Source: Aptenodytes patagonicus
Lineage: Eukaryota > Chordata > Aves > Sphenisciformes > Spheniscidae
DNA: 64,000 nt
Reading direction: 5' to 3'
Assembly (NCBI RefSeq): GCF_965638725.1
Contig: NC_134960.1
Location: 4,404,501-4,468,500, forward strand
Below, piece by piece: positions 46,101-59,400 of the stretch. The translations under genes were made by a program, and so were the position numbers. Each line of letters begins with the position of its first letter. Positions within the stretch are counted from its first letter, which is position 1. Under the pieces are notes generated by a model. It was not told the DNA's origin, searched no databases, and saw nothing but the letters and a program-made list of their open reading frames with translations.

Positions 46101-49100
46101 TCAGCTTGGTGGGATTCAACCAACGTCCAAAAACTGATGATTTGGTCCACCAAGTCCTTCCTCTTCGCAACCTCTGTGGGGCTGCAGCCCCAGTGAACCG
46201 GATAAATGAGCGCTGCACATCTTATTTCTTGGTGATGTTACAGTACCATAACTGTAGGTTTGCCAGGCTTGTTAGCAGGCGGTTGAAAAGGTAAATTCTC
46301 TTCCTAGCTATATTTTGCAGAACAATTGGCTTTGTCCTTCTTGGCTAGCCCGGTGTGTTCAGTGTGGGAACAAGTCAATGCTGAGCACTTGCCCCCCAGC
46401 TGATCTGCGCACATTATGTTATTAAAGAACCTTAAAAGCTGTTTCTCTGGAAAATAAATAATATTCTTTGTGCTAATCATTAAAAACAAATTGTGATTTA
46501 AAAATCAACCATAGAAGAATTTACTTGTGCAATTAGCAGCCCAGGCTTTCACGGTAAAAATCAAGCTGGCGCAACGTAAAACAACTTGCACTCGCTATTT
46601 ACTCAGGCTTCTGATCGCTTGACGAGGCTGAGATAAGAGGAATTTTGCCACAATGATTAATTAAGCTTTGTGTACGCGGCTTATATTGTAGTATCGTTGG
46701 AAAATCAGCAGGTCGCGCTAGCTGGTCAGCCAAAAGGCATGCTTGGGCATGTCATTTTAAGGAGATAGCAGGCTGTAGGAGATCTGAGTATGTTGCTTTT
46801 CTTCTTTGCTAAGTATGAGCTGAAGACGAAGCTGAAGTTGTGCTGGTGCACAGTTCTGATCGAAGACTCCATCTCGAATTTATTTTGCCTTTTTGATATA
46901 CTTGCTAAGCCTGAGCTAGGCAGGTTTTAATGGGGAGGATGGAGGAACATGAAAGAAAATCTTTTTTGCTACCGATGTCCTATCCTGTGGGGAGGACAAA
47001 GCTCCGGCTGAATCCTCCAAATGTCCTTTAATGCTCGGGGAAATGGAAGGGAATAGTGCAGATTTGGGTTGCAGCCTCAGGCAGTTAGGACTTTCACAGT
47101 TTGGGACCCCAGCTCATCTCTCTGTCTGGGACCTTGTGGTACAAACTTACAAAATGAAAGGGATAGTGAGGAAAAGATCCCTGCAGAACTGGTGCAGAAA
47201 AAAAGCAATTCTGCATGGCCTGAGTTTGCCAACTCTTTCCTGAAAAGCCTAGTTGCCCCGTTACTTCCCCCAGCACCCTTTCCCCTCATCTTGAATATTT
47301 CTAGAGCTGTGTATTTTACCAGCCCTTTATTTCCTTCCCAGAGTCAGCTACAAATTGTACTTTCCCTTCTTCTACAGCCATTTTTTTTTTTACTAGACTG
47401 AAAAGATAAAGCTGGATTTACTTATACTGTTTGCCCCAACTGCTCTGTAACCTGAAATAGAAAGTGTTATTTAATTTTTCTTCTCTGCTGCTGGGTGACA
47501 GCCCCAGCTAAACCAGGAACTTTTAGCATTTGCCCTCTACCTCTCTCAGGCACCTGCCGGAGCACCCCACATCCCTGCACCAAAGCACTGCACCTCCCTG
47601 CGCTGCTGGAAAAACTCGGATTAAATAATAGCTCCCTGAAAAGGTTTGTGAAACCACTCTGTGGGGACAGACCAGAAAAGTGCTGAGCTGTTGTCATTAA
47701 TGTACAGGTGAAAATGTTACTTGTAGAGGAGCAAAGCTGGTGAGTTCGGAGCAGCTCCGTCACAAGCCGGGGGGACCACGAGTCCCTGGGAGCGGGCGCT
47801 GCTGCGTGGTCTCTCTGGACTGCAGGAGGGCAGGATGCTCTGCCGAGGGCAGGGAGAAGGCAGGCTGGGGGCTCTCAGTGCTGTTTTGGCATTCATGTTC
47901 CTCCCAGGGCCCTGATGATACCTGTGTGCTGTGCTTCAGAAAGGAGGTGATGGGATCTTCTGTGCCTATTAACAGGTTCCTGATGCATATGACAGCTGAG
48001 GGAGGAGGAAGGAGACAAGTGTGACCCAGGGAAGAGCTTACCTGCCTTTGCTGGGGAAAAAAAGTGTCGGATCATGTTTTCTTTCCCATACAAGGACTAA
48101 AATCAAGTAAAAATGTTGATTTTGCAGTCGAGTGTATTAAGGCTGGAGGCTCGGTGCCCTGCTCAGTCAGCAGGGTCAGCTCAGTGTTTCGTTAGGTTTT
48201 GCATGGAGAAGTGGGGGCTTGATTGGGACCTTCCCTCTTCAAATGTGAGAAGTTGATAACTGGGTTAAAACCTGGGATTTTAACCAAGTGAAACTTAGAT
48301 GGAAGTGTTTCTTTTCTGCAGGCAGCCAACTTCATGACAAAAATAAAAAAAGAATTGGTCAAAACTGGAAAACCCTGGGGACTTTTGCTGAAATGTTTCT
48401 GCTTTCAGTATAAGGAAAAGGTTTTTTCACAGAAAACCCAGTTGTATTGACTCACCATCAGTGTCTGGTTGCTGTCTGCCTCTGCAGGTTTGGGCTGCGT
48501 GTTTATATGGACGTGCTGATGTTTCATTCACAGCAAAGTTAAAGGACACAGCAGGTTAAGCACTTTGCACAGATGTGGCAAATATCTTTCTGTAGTTTCT
48601 TAGGAAAAACAAATCTGCTGTCAGGACATACGCAGTTCCCGCCGAAGCAGCTTCCCTGCTTATCCGAGGCTGCAGTTGCGTTAGTAAATACGTGAGAGCC
48701 TGCAGCACTTGTAGAGCACTTTAGCCCTTGAGACTCCCGGTAGCATGTTGGTAGCCTTGGCCTGAAAAGCCCTGTCCTGTTAACAAGAGCTTGTTGTCCC
48801 GGGAAAGTCTTCAGCTGATTTACTAGTGGAAAGAAATGCCTCACTTGGACAAAAAGAAACCTGGGTGTGCCAAGGCAATCGTGAAGCAATCCCGAGTCTG
48901 GGGAAAAGGAATGAGCTACTTCATTAATGTTGTTTCATGTTTTTGGTCATGGGCCCCAGGAAAGATTTGTGTTTCAGCTTTATACAAGTTTTTTCCCCCC
49001 AGCTGCATTAAAAAAGCAGAACCCAGCCCAAACTCTGTGACAGCACCAAAGAAATTCAAAGCAATTTGTAGTGAAGCAGCTCTTTAATAGTGTGATCTTT

Positions 49101-49450
49101 CATTTGCAAGCAAAGTAAAATTTCTGACTTATTAAAGAAATCTTTGTGTTTGGCTGCAAAGAGAGCAGAGAAGTCCAAGACAAGTGAGCTGCAGCACGGC
49201 TCGCTGCGGTGCTGCTGAGCATCGCGGATCCACCATCTCTCAGCCACTCGTCCACTGCCCGCTACTTCAGCCTTCATCTGCGAGTGCAGTGATGTGCAAG
49301 ACACGATAACAGCTTTAAAGCATGTGCTATACCTTACTCTGAGTCTGTTCACGTTCAGATAACCACCAGCATTTTGTTCATGGACACTTTTTAGGTGGAA
49401 CAACTGTTTGAGGCTCAGTGGCTTCCGCTAGAGTGACTACCTATGCCCAA
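43185..49450. other. Spacer between MIM1/CR1 and LECT2
   Basis: No supported gene. GC is higher in places (45300-45500, 47750-48050). Open frames at 44281-43904, 45885-46294, 47069-47401 and 47740-48024 show no family resemblance. No remnant of a third LECT2-type exon was found by looking for the GCD-x-x-GCG and G-V-D-V motifs. Confidence 0.45.
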
Positions 49451-49454
49451 GCAA

Positions 49455-49460
49455 TTTAAT
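49455..49460 (-). terminator. LECT2: LECT2 polyadenylation signal (ATTAAA variant)
   Basis: TTTAAT on plus is ATTAAA on minus, the commonest variant signal, 40 nt after the LECT2 stop codon. No canonical AATAAA was noticed closer. Confidence 0.45.
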
Positions 49461-49499
49461 GAATATACAAGGTGGGGGGCTGAAGGCGCAGCCGCCCGT

Positions 49500-52059
49500 T
49501 TACAGGTTGGGAGTAGGATCCGTTAAGTCACAGTTCTGGATATGGACATGGGACGTAATTCCTCGGTAGACCCTTTGCATGGGCAGCAGGATGCCGATTT
49601 TCTCTCCCTTCTTGATGGGGCCGCGGTACTTGACGGGTTTGATGTAAAACACCTTAATGCAGAATCCTGTTAACAGGGGAGAGAGAAGAGGGGGAAACTG
49701 TTGCTCCTATGAAATGGTTTAAAAGCCTGGCAAAGTCATAACGTTCAGTAGCAAAATACAAATGACAATAAAATGATAAGAGATTCAGCAGCAGAAAAAG
49801 TTACAGAAAATGCTGTGACGCTGCTGTAGCATCAAGAAGAGAGAATAAGAAAAGAAATAAATTAACATGGAGGGGGGTGGGGAAGGGGATTAAGGTGGGT
49901 AAAATTCCATGAGCAAGTCAGAGGCTGTTCCTTTAATTATCCAAAATGTGCAAAGGGACCAGCTTCATCCTTTGACTTTTTTAATAGAGGTGAAATGCCA
50001 TAATACTTTCAATAAATTTTCCTGCATTAACAGAACCTGGATTATAAAGTTACAGTTTTTGCTTGGATTCACGTACAAGCACACTGCAGTTCAGGTTGCG
50101 TTCATGATTTTTGGCTCAGTTTAAAGCTCTATAAAGGAGTCGGAACATTTTGCAATCAAGCTTGGCAAGACGCACGTCTTCCAGCTCTGGTACCTGATCC
50201 TGAAAGCTGAACTCCATCGTCGATGGCATTGCCGTTTCCATAGGGCCTGGCTTGTCTGTCGATCTTCCCCGTGAAGGGTGCGTACACCACCGAGCCGTCC
50301 TCACACACCACGTCCACTCCCATGTGCTGCCTCCTTCCTCTGAAGAAGAAGAGCAAGGCGGGTTAGCCCGCGGCAGAGCGCCTTGCCAGCTAGAAACCCT
50401 CCTCTCACCCATTTTTTCATGCTTATTTTTATTTTAAGAAAGTTTCAAGCACAGCCATCTCCCGTCATCCCAGCCCAGGACCTGGAGCGGTTGTATCCGC
50501 CGCAGCCCTGAGAGTCGCAGCCTCTGATTTTGTTTGCAGGTTGACTTGAGCAGATTTTTGCCCATTGTGCTGCAGCAGCTAGAAAAGAAGAAAAGAGAAG
50601 AACAGAAGATGAAACCCACAAACTAGAAAGGGGATTTCCCAGCCCGTGATGCTTAATCAATAGCAAGGCCCCTTTGGACTTTGCTGTAACGATGGATCAG
50701 GCTTCAGGGAACTAGAAAGTTGTGCATCTTTTAATGTAGGTTAATTTTAGGGATGCAATGAAATAGCATTTTTTTGTTTTATGCTTTGTCAAATGACGTT
50801 TGAGGGTACTTAAAGGAGCGACTTCAAAGCAAAAATGCAGAACAAATAGATCTGGAGGGGACATCACGGAGTGACCCACTCCTCTCCCATTGCCCCGGGG
50901 CAGTTGTGCTGCATTCACATAGCAGACGTGGGGCTGGAGCTACGGGATGTCTCTGCCTGGAAGGTGACCTGAGCCACCTGGGATCTTGGAATCCTAAACT
51001 GTAACTGTAAAAAACAGGACTGAGAGAGACCCACCAGGTCCATTCCTATTCCCTAATGTGGGATCCAGTCAAAAATAAAAGCTGTCATCCAGCTTTTACT
51101 AATTGCATTTTCTATCTCCCAGTGTTTCTACATTACTGTTTCAAAGTAGCAGCCAGTAGGGTAACAGCCTCGTATTTTTTTATTCCAGACTCCAACTATC
51201 ATCACCCACAGCCAAACCCGTGCTGATCTCATGGCCCCAGTGATGTCTGAGAGAGGGAAGATGTTTATAGGGCGGCAGGGAGGAAAGGCAACCCCTGGCC
51301 TGGTACCTTCTACAAGCCTCTAACAGCCCTGCTCCCCCCCCCCAAACTACTAGGGTTTCCCAGGGGATGCTCTTGGGGCTCCCTATGGAGAACGGGGCTG
51401 GTCTAGCAAGAAGCAACGAGTTGAGGTTTATCCACGTGTGTGAACAGCTCGGCAGGCACTGTCCCCGTTGGGCTCTGGGAGTGTAGGCACAGAGGGGCAG
51501 TGATGTGCTGGCGCTGAAGGTCTGGTGCTAAAAGGGTGCAGGAAATCTCTAATGCCTTCCTTGAGCAAAACAGCCCTTTGTTCTAGGTAGTCTTCATTTA
51601 TTTTGATGAATTGTGTATTCTTTGTGAAATCAAAGGTGATGACATTAAACACAGAAACATCTCTGGGAACACTCTGTGCTTAGCGGGCTGATCTTGAAGT
51701 AAAAGGTTTTTAAGAAAACATGCATGCTGTTAGTAATTGATATGCCTCAGCTGATTCTTTCTTATTCAGTCAACATCATTACTCCAACAAAATTTTGCCA
51801 CAACTCTTTACCATATCTAAAAAGGATTTTTCCATGGAGGTTCCTATGCAATGCGAGAGGGGTTATTTTCAAAAGCAAAAAATGGCAGAGAGCAAATCAG
51901 TTCCTAAATCCTTACAGATACACTTCATTAAAAAAAAAAAAAAAAGAAAAGGAGAGAAAGAAAAAGAAGGCAGGTTACAATGAGCAATGTTTAACAAAAT
52001 TCAGCTAACTCACCACTGGAGATCACAATTGCGAGGATGACTGCTGTGACCCTGTGCAT
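49500..52059 (-). CDS. LECT2: Leukocyte cell-derived chemotaxin 2 (four coding exons)
   Basis: Secreted, mainly hepatic protein with chemotactic and metabolic signalling roles in mammals; M23-type fold with one zinc. Exons on minus: 52059-52014, 50578-50482, 50339-50194 and 49666-49500, joined in phases 1-2-1 to 151 aa, the same length as human LECT2. Signal peptide about residues 1-18 ([18 protein letters not shown]). The zinc ligands His53, Asp57 and His138 fall at the human residue numbers. Conserved motifs: [63 protein letters not shown] and the C-terminal ending DPTPNL. Cysteines match those forming the three disulfides in the family. The exon 2 donor (CAG then GTCCTG) is weak but sits at the same place as in both MIM1 domains. 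MIM1 lies 7.6 kb downstream on the same strand; they are tandem paralogues. Confidence 0.94.
51930..51967. repeat. A-rich low-complexity tract in LECT2 intron 1
   Basis: A run followed by AAAG/AAGG-type repeats, giving a pyrimidine run on the LECT2 strand shortly after the exon 1 donor. Simple repeat. Confidence 0.8.
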
Positions 52060-52117
52060 TTTCACGTGCCTTGAGAGCTCTGCTTTCAAAGTGAAAGGTC
52101 TGAAATATTTTGCTTTC

Positions 52118-52126
52118 TATTTATAC
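52118..52126 (-). promoter_or_regulatory. LECT2: LECT2 TATA box
   Basis: TATAAATAG on the minus strand lies about 60-67 bases upstream of the LECT2 ATG, a strong match, implying a leader of about 30-35 nt. Confidence 0.7.
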
Positions 52127-52159
52127 ATCCCGACAGAGGCTGTATCCAAATTTTTCCAG

Positions 52160-52164
52160 CCAAT
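52160..52164 (-). promoter_or_regulatory. LECT2: LECT2 CCAAT box
   Basis: CCAAT on plus (ATTGG on minus, within CTGATTGGCTGG) lies about 35 bp above the TATA box and about 100 bp above the start codon. The match to the NF-Y consensus (RRCCAATCAG, plus strand) is good. Confidence 0.5.
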
Positions 52165-52169
52165 CAGAA

Positions 52170-55100
52170 AATTTATGTGGCCTCGGTTCTTGTGCTTGCA
52201 GATTCAGGCCAGCAGCAAGAACTGGCAGCAGCCCTTGAGGTGTACCACCGGCCTGGCTAATTGGCGGTGTAGAGGCTCCAACCTATTTAGCAATAGCAGC
52301 TACGTGGGTTTGCTTGCTTTTGTTTACAATGAAACCATGAATATTAAACCCAAATTTTAAGGACAATTTGTAACTATTTCTCTTCATTCCTGCCTGTTGC
52401 ACAATCCTGAAGTTTAGCAAGATAATTTGGGTGGAGAAAGGGAAAAGAGTTCAAATGAGCTTAAAAAAATATCTGGGCAGATGGATACCTTGCCCTCCCA
52501 CCATGGCTGTTGCTTCATGGAAAGAAGTTCAGCCAGGTGGACACAGCTCTGTGCCACGCATCACACCCAACCTCATGCTGGAAAAATCGGATCAGGCGAC
52601 CTGTGAAGTGAGACCCTTGCACCCCATTTTTATTAGCCGGCTTCATTAATGCATCCCAGATATTACCATGTTGCTGATGATGAACCTTCAGCATTAACAG
52701 TGGGAGAGACACATGTTTACAATCTTCACTGTGCCCCAATGGAAAATGTTAGAAACCCTATAATATTGTGGCTGAGCAAAATTACGGGAAATTGAAGCAG
52801 AAGAGAACACTGCAGCACAAACAAGGCCACCTCGAGTGTTGTTTCTGGGAAGGGAGGGAATGCGATGTCCTGGTTTACAGCCAGGAGCTGGAAGTTGTTT
52901 GTCTTCTCAGCTCTTTGGCTGCCCGGTCTGTGCCACTGGGAGCCACTGACCATTTTGTTTCCCTGTGCAATAAAAAACAGGAGCCCGGGTTACATACGTC
53001 TTTGGGTCGGGGTTCTCAGCCAGGATGCTGTGCCCTCGCTGTCTCTCTCTCGTGGCACCAGATGGGTGAAGACTGGCCTTGCATCCCAAAACCGAACCAA
53101 GAGCGGTTCTGCTGCACAGGATTCAAACCCATCTTTGCCAGTGACAGAAACATCAGCTGCCGATGGATGCCACTGACCAGAAGTTGTATTTCACGGGAGA
53201 AGAAGGTGAACCCCTCAGGATGTCTTCGAGACACACGCGCTGCCTTCTCCTTTCCCCTTCTCCCAGTGAAGTGTCATCCAGCTATGTCACTTACGTCTGT
53301 CATACAGTAACAGCGACAGGATAACAGCTTGGCTTGGACAGAGCCAACACCTGAACCCAGCTGAAGCCTGGCTGGAGTGGGCTTCATAGCCTGGTGGAGA
53401 CCACGGGAGATGTTTCAGCTCCAGACAACCCACCGCAAATGAGCAAGACGAGGAGGAGGGTTGTGCCAGTCCTGCCACACGAGGGGTTTTAAACCTGCCG
53501 CCTCCTTCCCGCACCCCGCACTCCCATTTGAATCCCTGCGTGATTTTTTCCTCCAGAAAAAACACTCCTGGTTTACTGTTTTCTTGCTCATCAGATGTTA
53601 TGCGTAGAAAGGGGAAAAATCTGTTTGACAGTAACATTTTGAAACAATATGTGTTTATTAATATATAATATATAAACAAAATATGTTTAGACAGAGTATG
53701 TAGGAAAAACAATTACAGTACCTAGCTCTCTGTGCAATGCTTCTCATGCCCAGAGCTCAGCTAAACCAATCCAGACAAAATTACATTATCTTAAATTCAT
53801 TTTGTTAATTACTAATTTTGTTAGAGACCTACCAATTGAGATCAAAGAGGAGAAAAGAATAAGTGAAGTAATTCTGTGCATTTCCTCAGAAGCTCAGAAA
53901 ATTAGCTTTTTTTCCTAATTCTGTTACTAATAAATATCCTGAAGGCCAGATACTTTCTCAGTTTCAAGTTGCAGACTCAGTTTAGTGCAGCGGAGGTGAA
54001 TGTACCATGGAGAGATGCAACAGGAAAACCCACCAGCTTCAAGGGCCTTCTTCAAAAACAACAGTAAGGCCTCTTGGCCGCCGGCCCATGCCACCTCTGA
54101 TATTCCCCTGACTCATGAGAGCAGCCACAACAGCTAACTTCTGTTCAAGTCCTAAATTAGCGGCGTCACCTATACACTCGGCCACGTAGACTGCAGAAAA
54201 TGCATCTGCTTTTGTGTCACACTGGGAAATTGGGCTTAAGAGCTTTTTGGAAATCTGGATTTCCAGGCTGGATATTGATTTCTCCAGGATCTTTTAATAA
54301 ACTACTGCCTTGCTGCCTCTGCTGTGTGGAGGACGGGAAGGCTGCTAAGGTCTGCAAGGCTTGACTCCCTGCACCCCTCCGTGACACTTTTTGGCTTTGT
54401 TTTGATTTTGCTAACTGAGTTGAAAAGTTTTTACAGGGCTAATTGAGTGACTTAAACATGGTAAAGACTAAATTATTTGCTGACATTTTACATTATACCC
54501 TGAGATAAAGATCAGGGAGGTAAAGTGATTAACGTAGATTTTGTGTGAACTGTGCAAGAGCAGTGGATGCTTCGCTCGCCTTCTCTGCGCCCACCACACT
54601 GCAGTTCACGGGGGTTACAGCCTTATTCTGTGCCTGAACAACATTCCAAGGACTGAAGCAAAGCACATAACCTACCAATTTCTTCACATTTTGCTTGCTG
54701 GCAGCTGCAGCCAAAGTTGGTTGGTTTTTTTTTTTTCTTTGCAGAAAAACCGGTTGCAGAAATGTGGCAGCGATTGGCAGTTACTTAATTTTGCACTGAC
54801 GGCAGGTGTGTGAGAGAGTTAAAGCAGGACAGGGGGAGCAAAACCAAGGGCAGAGCCTCTGCGATGCAGGCAGTGAAGGGCTCCGTGGGGAGGGAGGAGA
54901 TGGGGAAACCATCTGGGAGGTAAGTGAGGTGGGACAGGGCTTTTCCTCATCTCGCCCGGTGCTGGGAGCCACTGAGAAATAGGGGTTAAAGTGTGTGTGT
55001 GGGAAAGGCAATCCTCTGTAGCAGTAGCTGCGGAGCCTAGGTAGCATGTATGTCTGGAGAGGAAAAGAAAGCCCAAATGCTGCAGCTTTGCAGGCTTTGC

Positions 55101-58100
55101 AGGACACCCTGTGGTTTCTGAACACCCGCTGTGCTGTGTCTGGGGGTAACACCGGGGCAGGTGGGTGTCTTGCTTGCAAAGGGGTGAATAAGTAGCAAAA
55201 TCGTAAAATGCTCATACGCAAGTAAGCACCGCAGCGCAATCAAATTAAATGTAGTTCGAATAAGATCAAATTTAAAAGACAACGACGTTAAATCCTAGCT
55301 CCAAACCCCATCAAACTCACTAAAAGCAATTTCCAAAATTGTAACCATGCTGGGATCTAATAAAGTTTTCATTAAAGAGGAATGTTTGACTCAGCCTGTC
55401 ACTGAGCAATATGAGAGGGTTTTTTTCCCCTGCTTATGGAAGGGATGCAAATAGCTGTAATAGCTTCCTTTCTGTTTTACCAAGTACCGAGGCACGACTG
55501 AGTTTGTTGGCAATGCTCTAAAGGCTGTGAATTCTCAGCCCAACTAACTTATGCTAAAAATGCTCTTTGTTCCTCCCTCTCACCCCTTCAGTTTTGAGGT
55601 TTTGGTAGCACAGGTATGCTGAAGCTCACAGCCTGCTCTGGTTTTTGCTTTACTGGAATTACCCAACATGCAAACCCAACAGACAGGAGCCTTCTCATTT
55701 TCTTCTGTTCATCACTTAGTACAACCTGAAACACCTAAATATGCTTAAAAGACCTGCAGATTAAAATAGAGTGAAATCCCTGGGTATGGGTAGATTGCAG
55801 TAAAGAAGAGAGGGCAGTTTGGTTACCTAAATGTCAGGTTTTTGAAATATCCAGACTTTGCAAGACTCTAGTTTAATTTCTAGGGAAGTAAGCCCCAAGG
55901 CATGATACTACAGATGTCTGTTATCAATGTCTTATTTTTCTTCTCTTTTTTTGATGGTGGCAAATGCCGCATATGAGCCGCTCAAGGAGGTGACAGGCTG
56001 TGATCCCATGTGCCAGCACACTTTACCCTTGCTGTGCTGGGTTGTGTTGCCCAAGTTTCCTAGACACTGCCGAGTGCATAAAAGAGGGCCTGAATTAGTC
56101 AAAAATCTGTCTATGTGGATAACAACTTATTGCTTCTGTTAATTATGCTTATAAAAAAATAAATTGGAAGATCAGGGCATTGTAGAGAGCACTTTGGGGT
56201 CCAAAAGCAGCTGTTTCATCTTCCTCCCCTTCTCTGATAACATCTTGGACCTTTAAAGAAATAGGACCTAGTATTTTTTAAATTATTTTTTATTCTTTTA
56301 AGAGGCAACATTTTTGTTGTTAGCATGTAATGGATTCCTGAAATGCAGCATCCAGCTGGTGTAATGGGCACTGAGGGAAAGGATGGTAATGAAACCCAAT
56401 TTAACTAATGAGTGTAATATAGAGAGAGACTTCATTGCAGTGTTTCACAGGAAATAGTTTAGAAACATTCGGCCTGTGGAAAAGAAGGGTTTTGTGGTTC
56501 CTCAAAAAGCCTTGCTTCAATCTGTAGAAACACATAGTGGTTTTTTATTAGTTAACGTGAGCAACTGAAGACGCTGTGTGCAATCGCGAAAATGCACTTG
56601 TCTCTCCAGCGCTTCCCTAGCCGACGGAGAGCCGCCGCTGAGCTGTCCTGCAAGATGCCCCTCTGAGCCCAGGCGAGGTGCAGCTTGTGAGGCTTTGCGC
56701 CCAGTATTTAATTTAGTCCGTTCTTAGCTTTAAACCCTGCAGTTTACTGTGCACAGTTGCCTATTGGCTTTTGCAGACAGAAACTTCTTTGGGGTCCCGG
56801 GTCCCCGTCAGCGTGGCAGGGTGCAATGGGATGAACTGCACAGCCCCATGTGCCTTCCTCCCCTCCACGGCGAGTCAGCCCCGAGACGCCCCTCGTGTCC
56901 CAGGGTAATGGTCACCCTCTGTGTATCCTCCATCAGAGAGAAGAGCCTTGTCTCTGCTCTTGTCCTCTTGCTGGGTTTGGGAGTATTTTGGTATTTTTTT
57001 TTTTTCCTTCCAAAAAACCTGTTGAGCAAGAGCTCATCTTGGCACAGCTGGGCTCATCCAGGAGAAGCCTGTGGAAACCTGAGCCCAGCCAGGTCTTGGC
57101 TTTGGACACCTGAGAAACAGGGAAGGGCAGCACTCATCCTCCACAGCATAAAGGTGCTCATGAGATGAACTGGACTGTGCAGGGGACGGTGAAAATGGCT
57201 GGGCTGCCACTGCCCTCTGATGGAAAGCAGGTGAATACAGTCCTGCCAAGCAGCCCTTCCTTGTCTCCCTGGATCTTTATATCTGCATATACAGATAGAG
57301 ATAAAATGTCTCTGTGTGTGTATACATATTTGCCACCTGTACTGCTCCTTCTCTGATTAAGGGAAGCCCAGCCCCAGTGCTGGGGTTTATGGGGATGCCC
57401 ACCAGCATCTGCCCACTGGGACTGGGATGAACTGGTGTGTGCAGCCACTGGCTGCTCAGATGCCCCATGATCCTTTTTTCTTTCTTTTTCTGCATTGCAT
57501 GTGCAATCCCTCCCATGCCCATGTGCTGAGGAAGGGGTGCATAGTGCAGAATGAATCCCCTGCCCCCTCCGGGGACGTGCTCTTTATCTGACATTAAATG
57601 CTGACCTGGTGGCTGCTATTAACAGAGGTTTGTGGGCAGAAATGGAAATGTTGCTTTGCTTTTCCTTCATTGCACGTGGCTCCCACACCTCCTGCCATCC
57701 AGGGCTGTGCTCCAGCACCTTTGCTTTCATTTGGAAGAAGGAAGAGAGGCATTCATCTCACCACAAATAGTTTAATTTAAAATCCCCAACCAGGTCTTGT
57801 GGTGCCCAGGATCCCAAATCTCCCCTCTCCAGGTACCCTAGCTTCCAGGATCAGCCCACAAACGACTTCTCAGTACTTTGGCATTAGCAGCACGGAGAAC
57901 TGCAATATACTGGGTATTTCAATATGAAAGCGCATAAAGATGACTATAAAAATAAGTGATACAGCTATTGTGGTGATTGTCACTCTTTCGTGTTCAGCAG
58001 ATTTTCTTTTACACTTTAAGAGGAGCTGTTGTTGGATTTTAAAAAGCTGCAGACAGAAAATGTGGTGCAGGAGTTGAGGCTGGTTTTGCTGATAGGCAAA

Positions 58101-58780
58101 GGCGGATACTGCCTATCCCCCTTGCCTTTGGGCTCGCAGAGCCCTGCCCTCTCAAAAATAAAGACTGTGTGAGAATGGCCCCTTGGCAGGTCTCTGAACG
58201 GAAACCATATAATTATAAACCACTGTCTAGCCTAAAGTACTGCAAAGTGTTTAAGCTATCGTATTTCCATGGCTCATTCAAGGGTATTTTTAGTGTTGGT
58301 GGAAAAAGTTGCTGACTCTAGGTCAAGTAATCCCTCCTAAAGTCTATGGTCCTGATTCGGGAAAATAAACCATTTGCTTAAATGTTTGTTATGGTGAAGC
58401 CTCTCTGCCTTCCTCTGCCCAAGCCTTTCCATGGAAGAGGATTGGGCCCGGAGTACAGATATGGAGAAAGAAGACCGGCTTGCATTAACAATCAAAGTAG
58501 AGAAGTCTGCTACCGCTAAAGTGTAGATATCTGTCTAAATATAATTTCTCTTACATACTTCCATTGCACATACCTGCTTTTGCCAGAGTGGAGGCAAGCA
58601 GCAAAGGAGCTGCTTCCATAGGCAGTGCCTTGGCCAAGGCTGTTCATGGCTCGTGAATCCAGCTGTGCAGCAGAGCTGGCTCAAGAGCTTTGATTTGTTT
58701 GTTTTTAACACAAGTCTCTTGGTAATGATGGGAAGGCATCGTTAAACTGTCGCTCATCCGGCAAAGAAAAAAGCCAGAAG
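52170..58780. other. Intergenic spacer downstream of the LECT2 promoter
   Basis: No supported coding exon. Candidate frames such as 52768-53310, 53712-53287, 55239-54781 and 56749-57168 lack domains, signal peptides and splice-framed edges that I can recognise. Short simple patches include a GT run near 54990-55000 and T runs near 54726 and 56996. Confidence 0.4.
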
Positions 58781-58792
58781 CTGGAAGTTTGC

Positions 58793-59400
58793 GTGGTATT
58801 TGTTATCCTGTTTGTGTGTTTGGTGATTTATTGCTCCATGGTCATGGCTGATGGTCCCCCATCACACCACTCTGGTCTCTCGTGCTCAGGGCTGTGTGAA
58901 AGCCCCCTGAAGGAGATCTGTGCACAGAGTGAGCTGTCTGGTGGGCTGGACCCACAGGAGGGTGAAAGCAGCAGTGAGACCATGTTGGCCAGCACCATGG
59001 GCGAAGGGCTTAGCCTGCTTTTTCATAGGTGTCATGGAGGAGCAAACTTCCAAGGGACATCTGAGGAGGGTCGCTGGGTGATGGAGAAGAGGTCTTCTGC
59101 ACACAGCCAAGCAGCGGGTAGGGCAGGGGACCTGCTGGAGAGTTTGCTGTTGGCAGCGGAGGCGAGTGGTGCTGGCAGTTTGGAGGTGGGCGCTGATGGC
59201 TTGGCAGCGTGTGGGAGATGGCCAGTGTGGGGATGTGCTGTGAAGAGCCTTGAGATGGAGATGAATCGACACGTTTGATGAGACAGAGTCTCCAGCCATG
59301 GAGAGAGGAGTGTTGTGGTTACACTGACAAGCCAGAAAATGAGCCCAGGCTCCTCTGAGTGAGGAGACATCCTACCTTGGAGCCAGAAACACTGAAGCCA
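58793..59400. other. Unidentified GC-richer stretch with long open frames on both strands
   Basis: A 161-codon frame on + (58793-59278) and 137- and 130-codon frames on - (59299-58886, 59424-59032) overlap. The + frame opens with a hydrophobic stretch (VFVILFVCLVIYC) but its remainder is low in structure. The right half has GGAGATGG/AGGTGGG-type phrases that faintly resemble an old LINE2-like repeat in antisense. I cannot name it; a decayed repeat is the best guess. Confidence 0.25.

Noticed and set aside
43185-49450. Search for a third LECT2-like gene or remnant between MIM1 and LECT2
   Set aside because: No GCD-x-x-GCG, G-V-D-V or H-x-H-x-x-N-C-D type coding remnant was seen on either strand.
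52768-53310. 180-codon + frame downstream of LECT2
   Set aside because: No domain or signal; overlapping frames on both strands are equally open. Composition effect likely.
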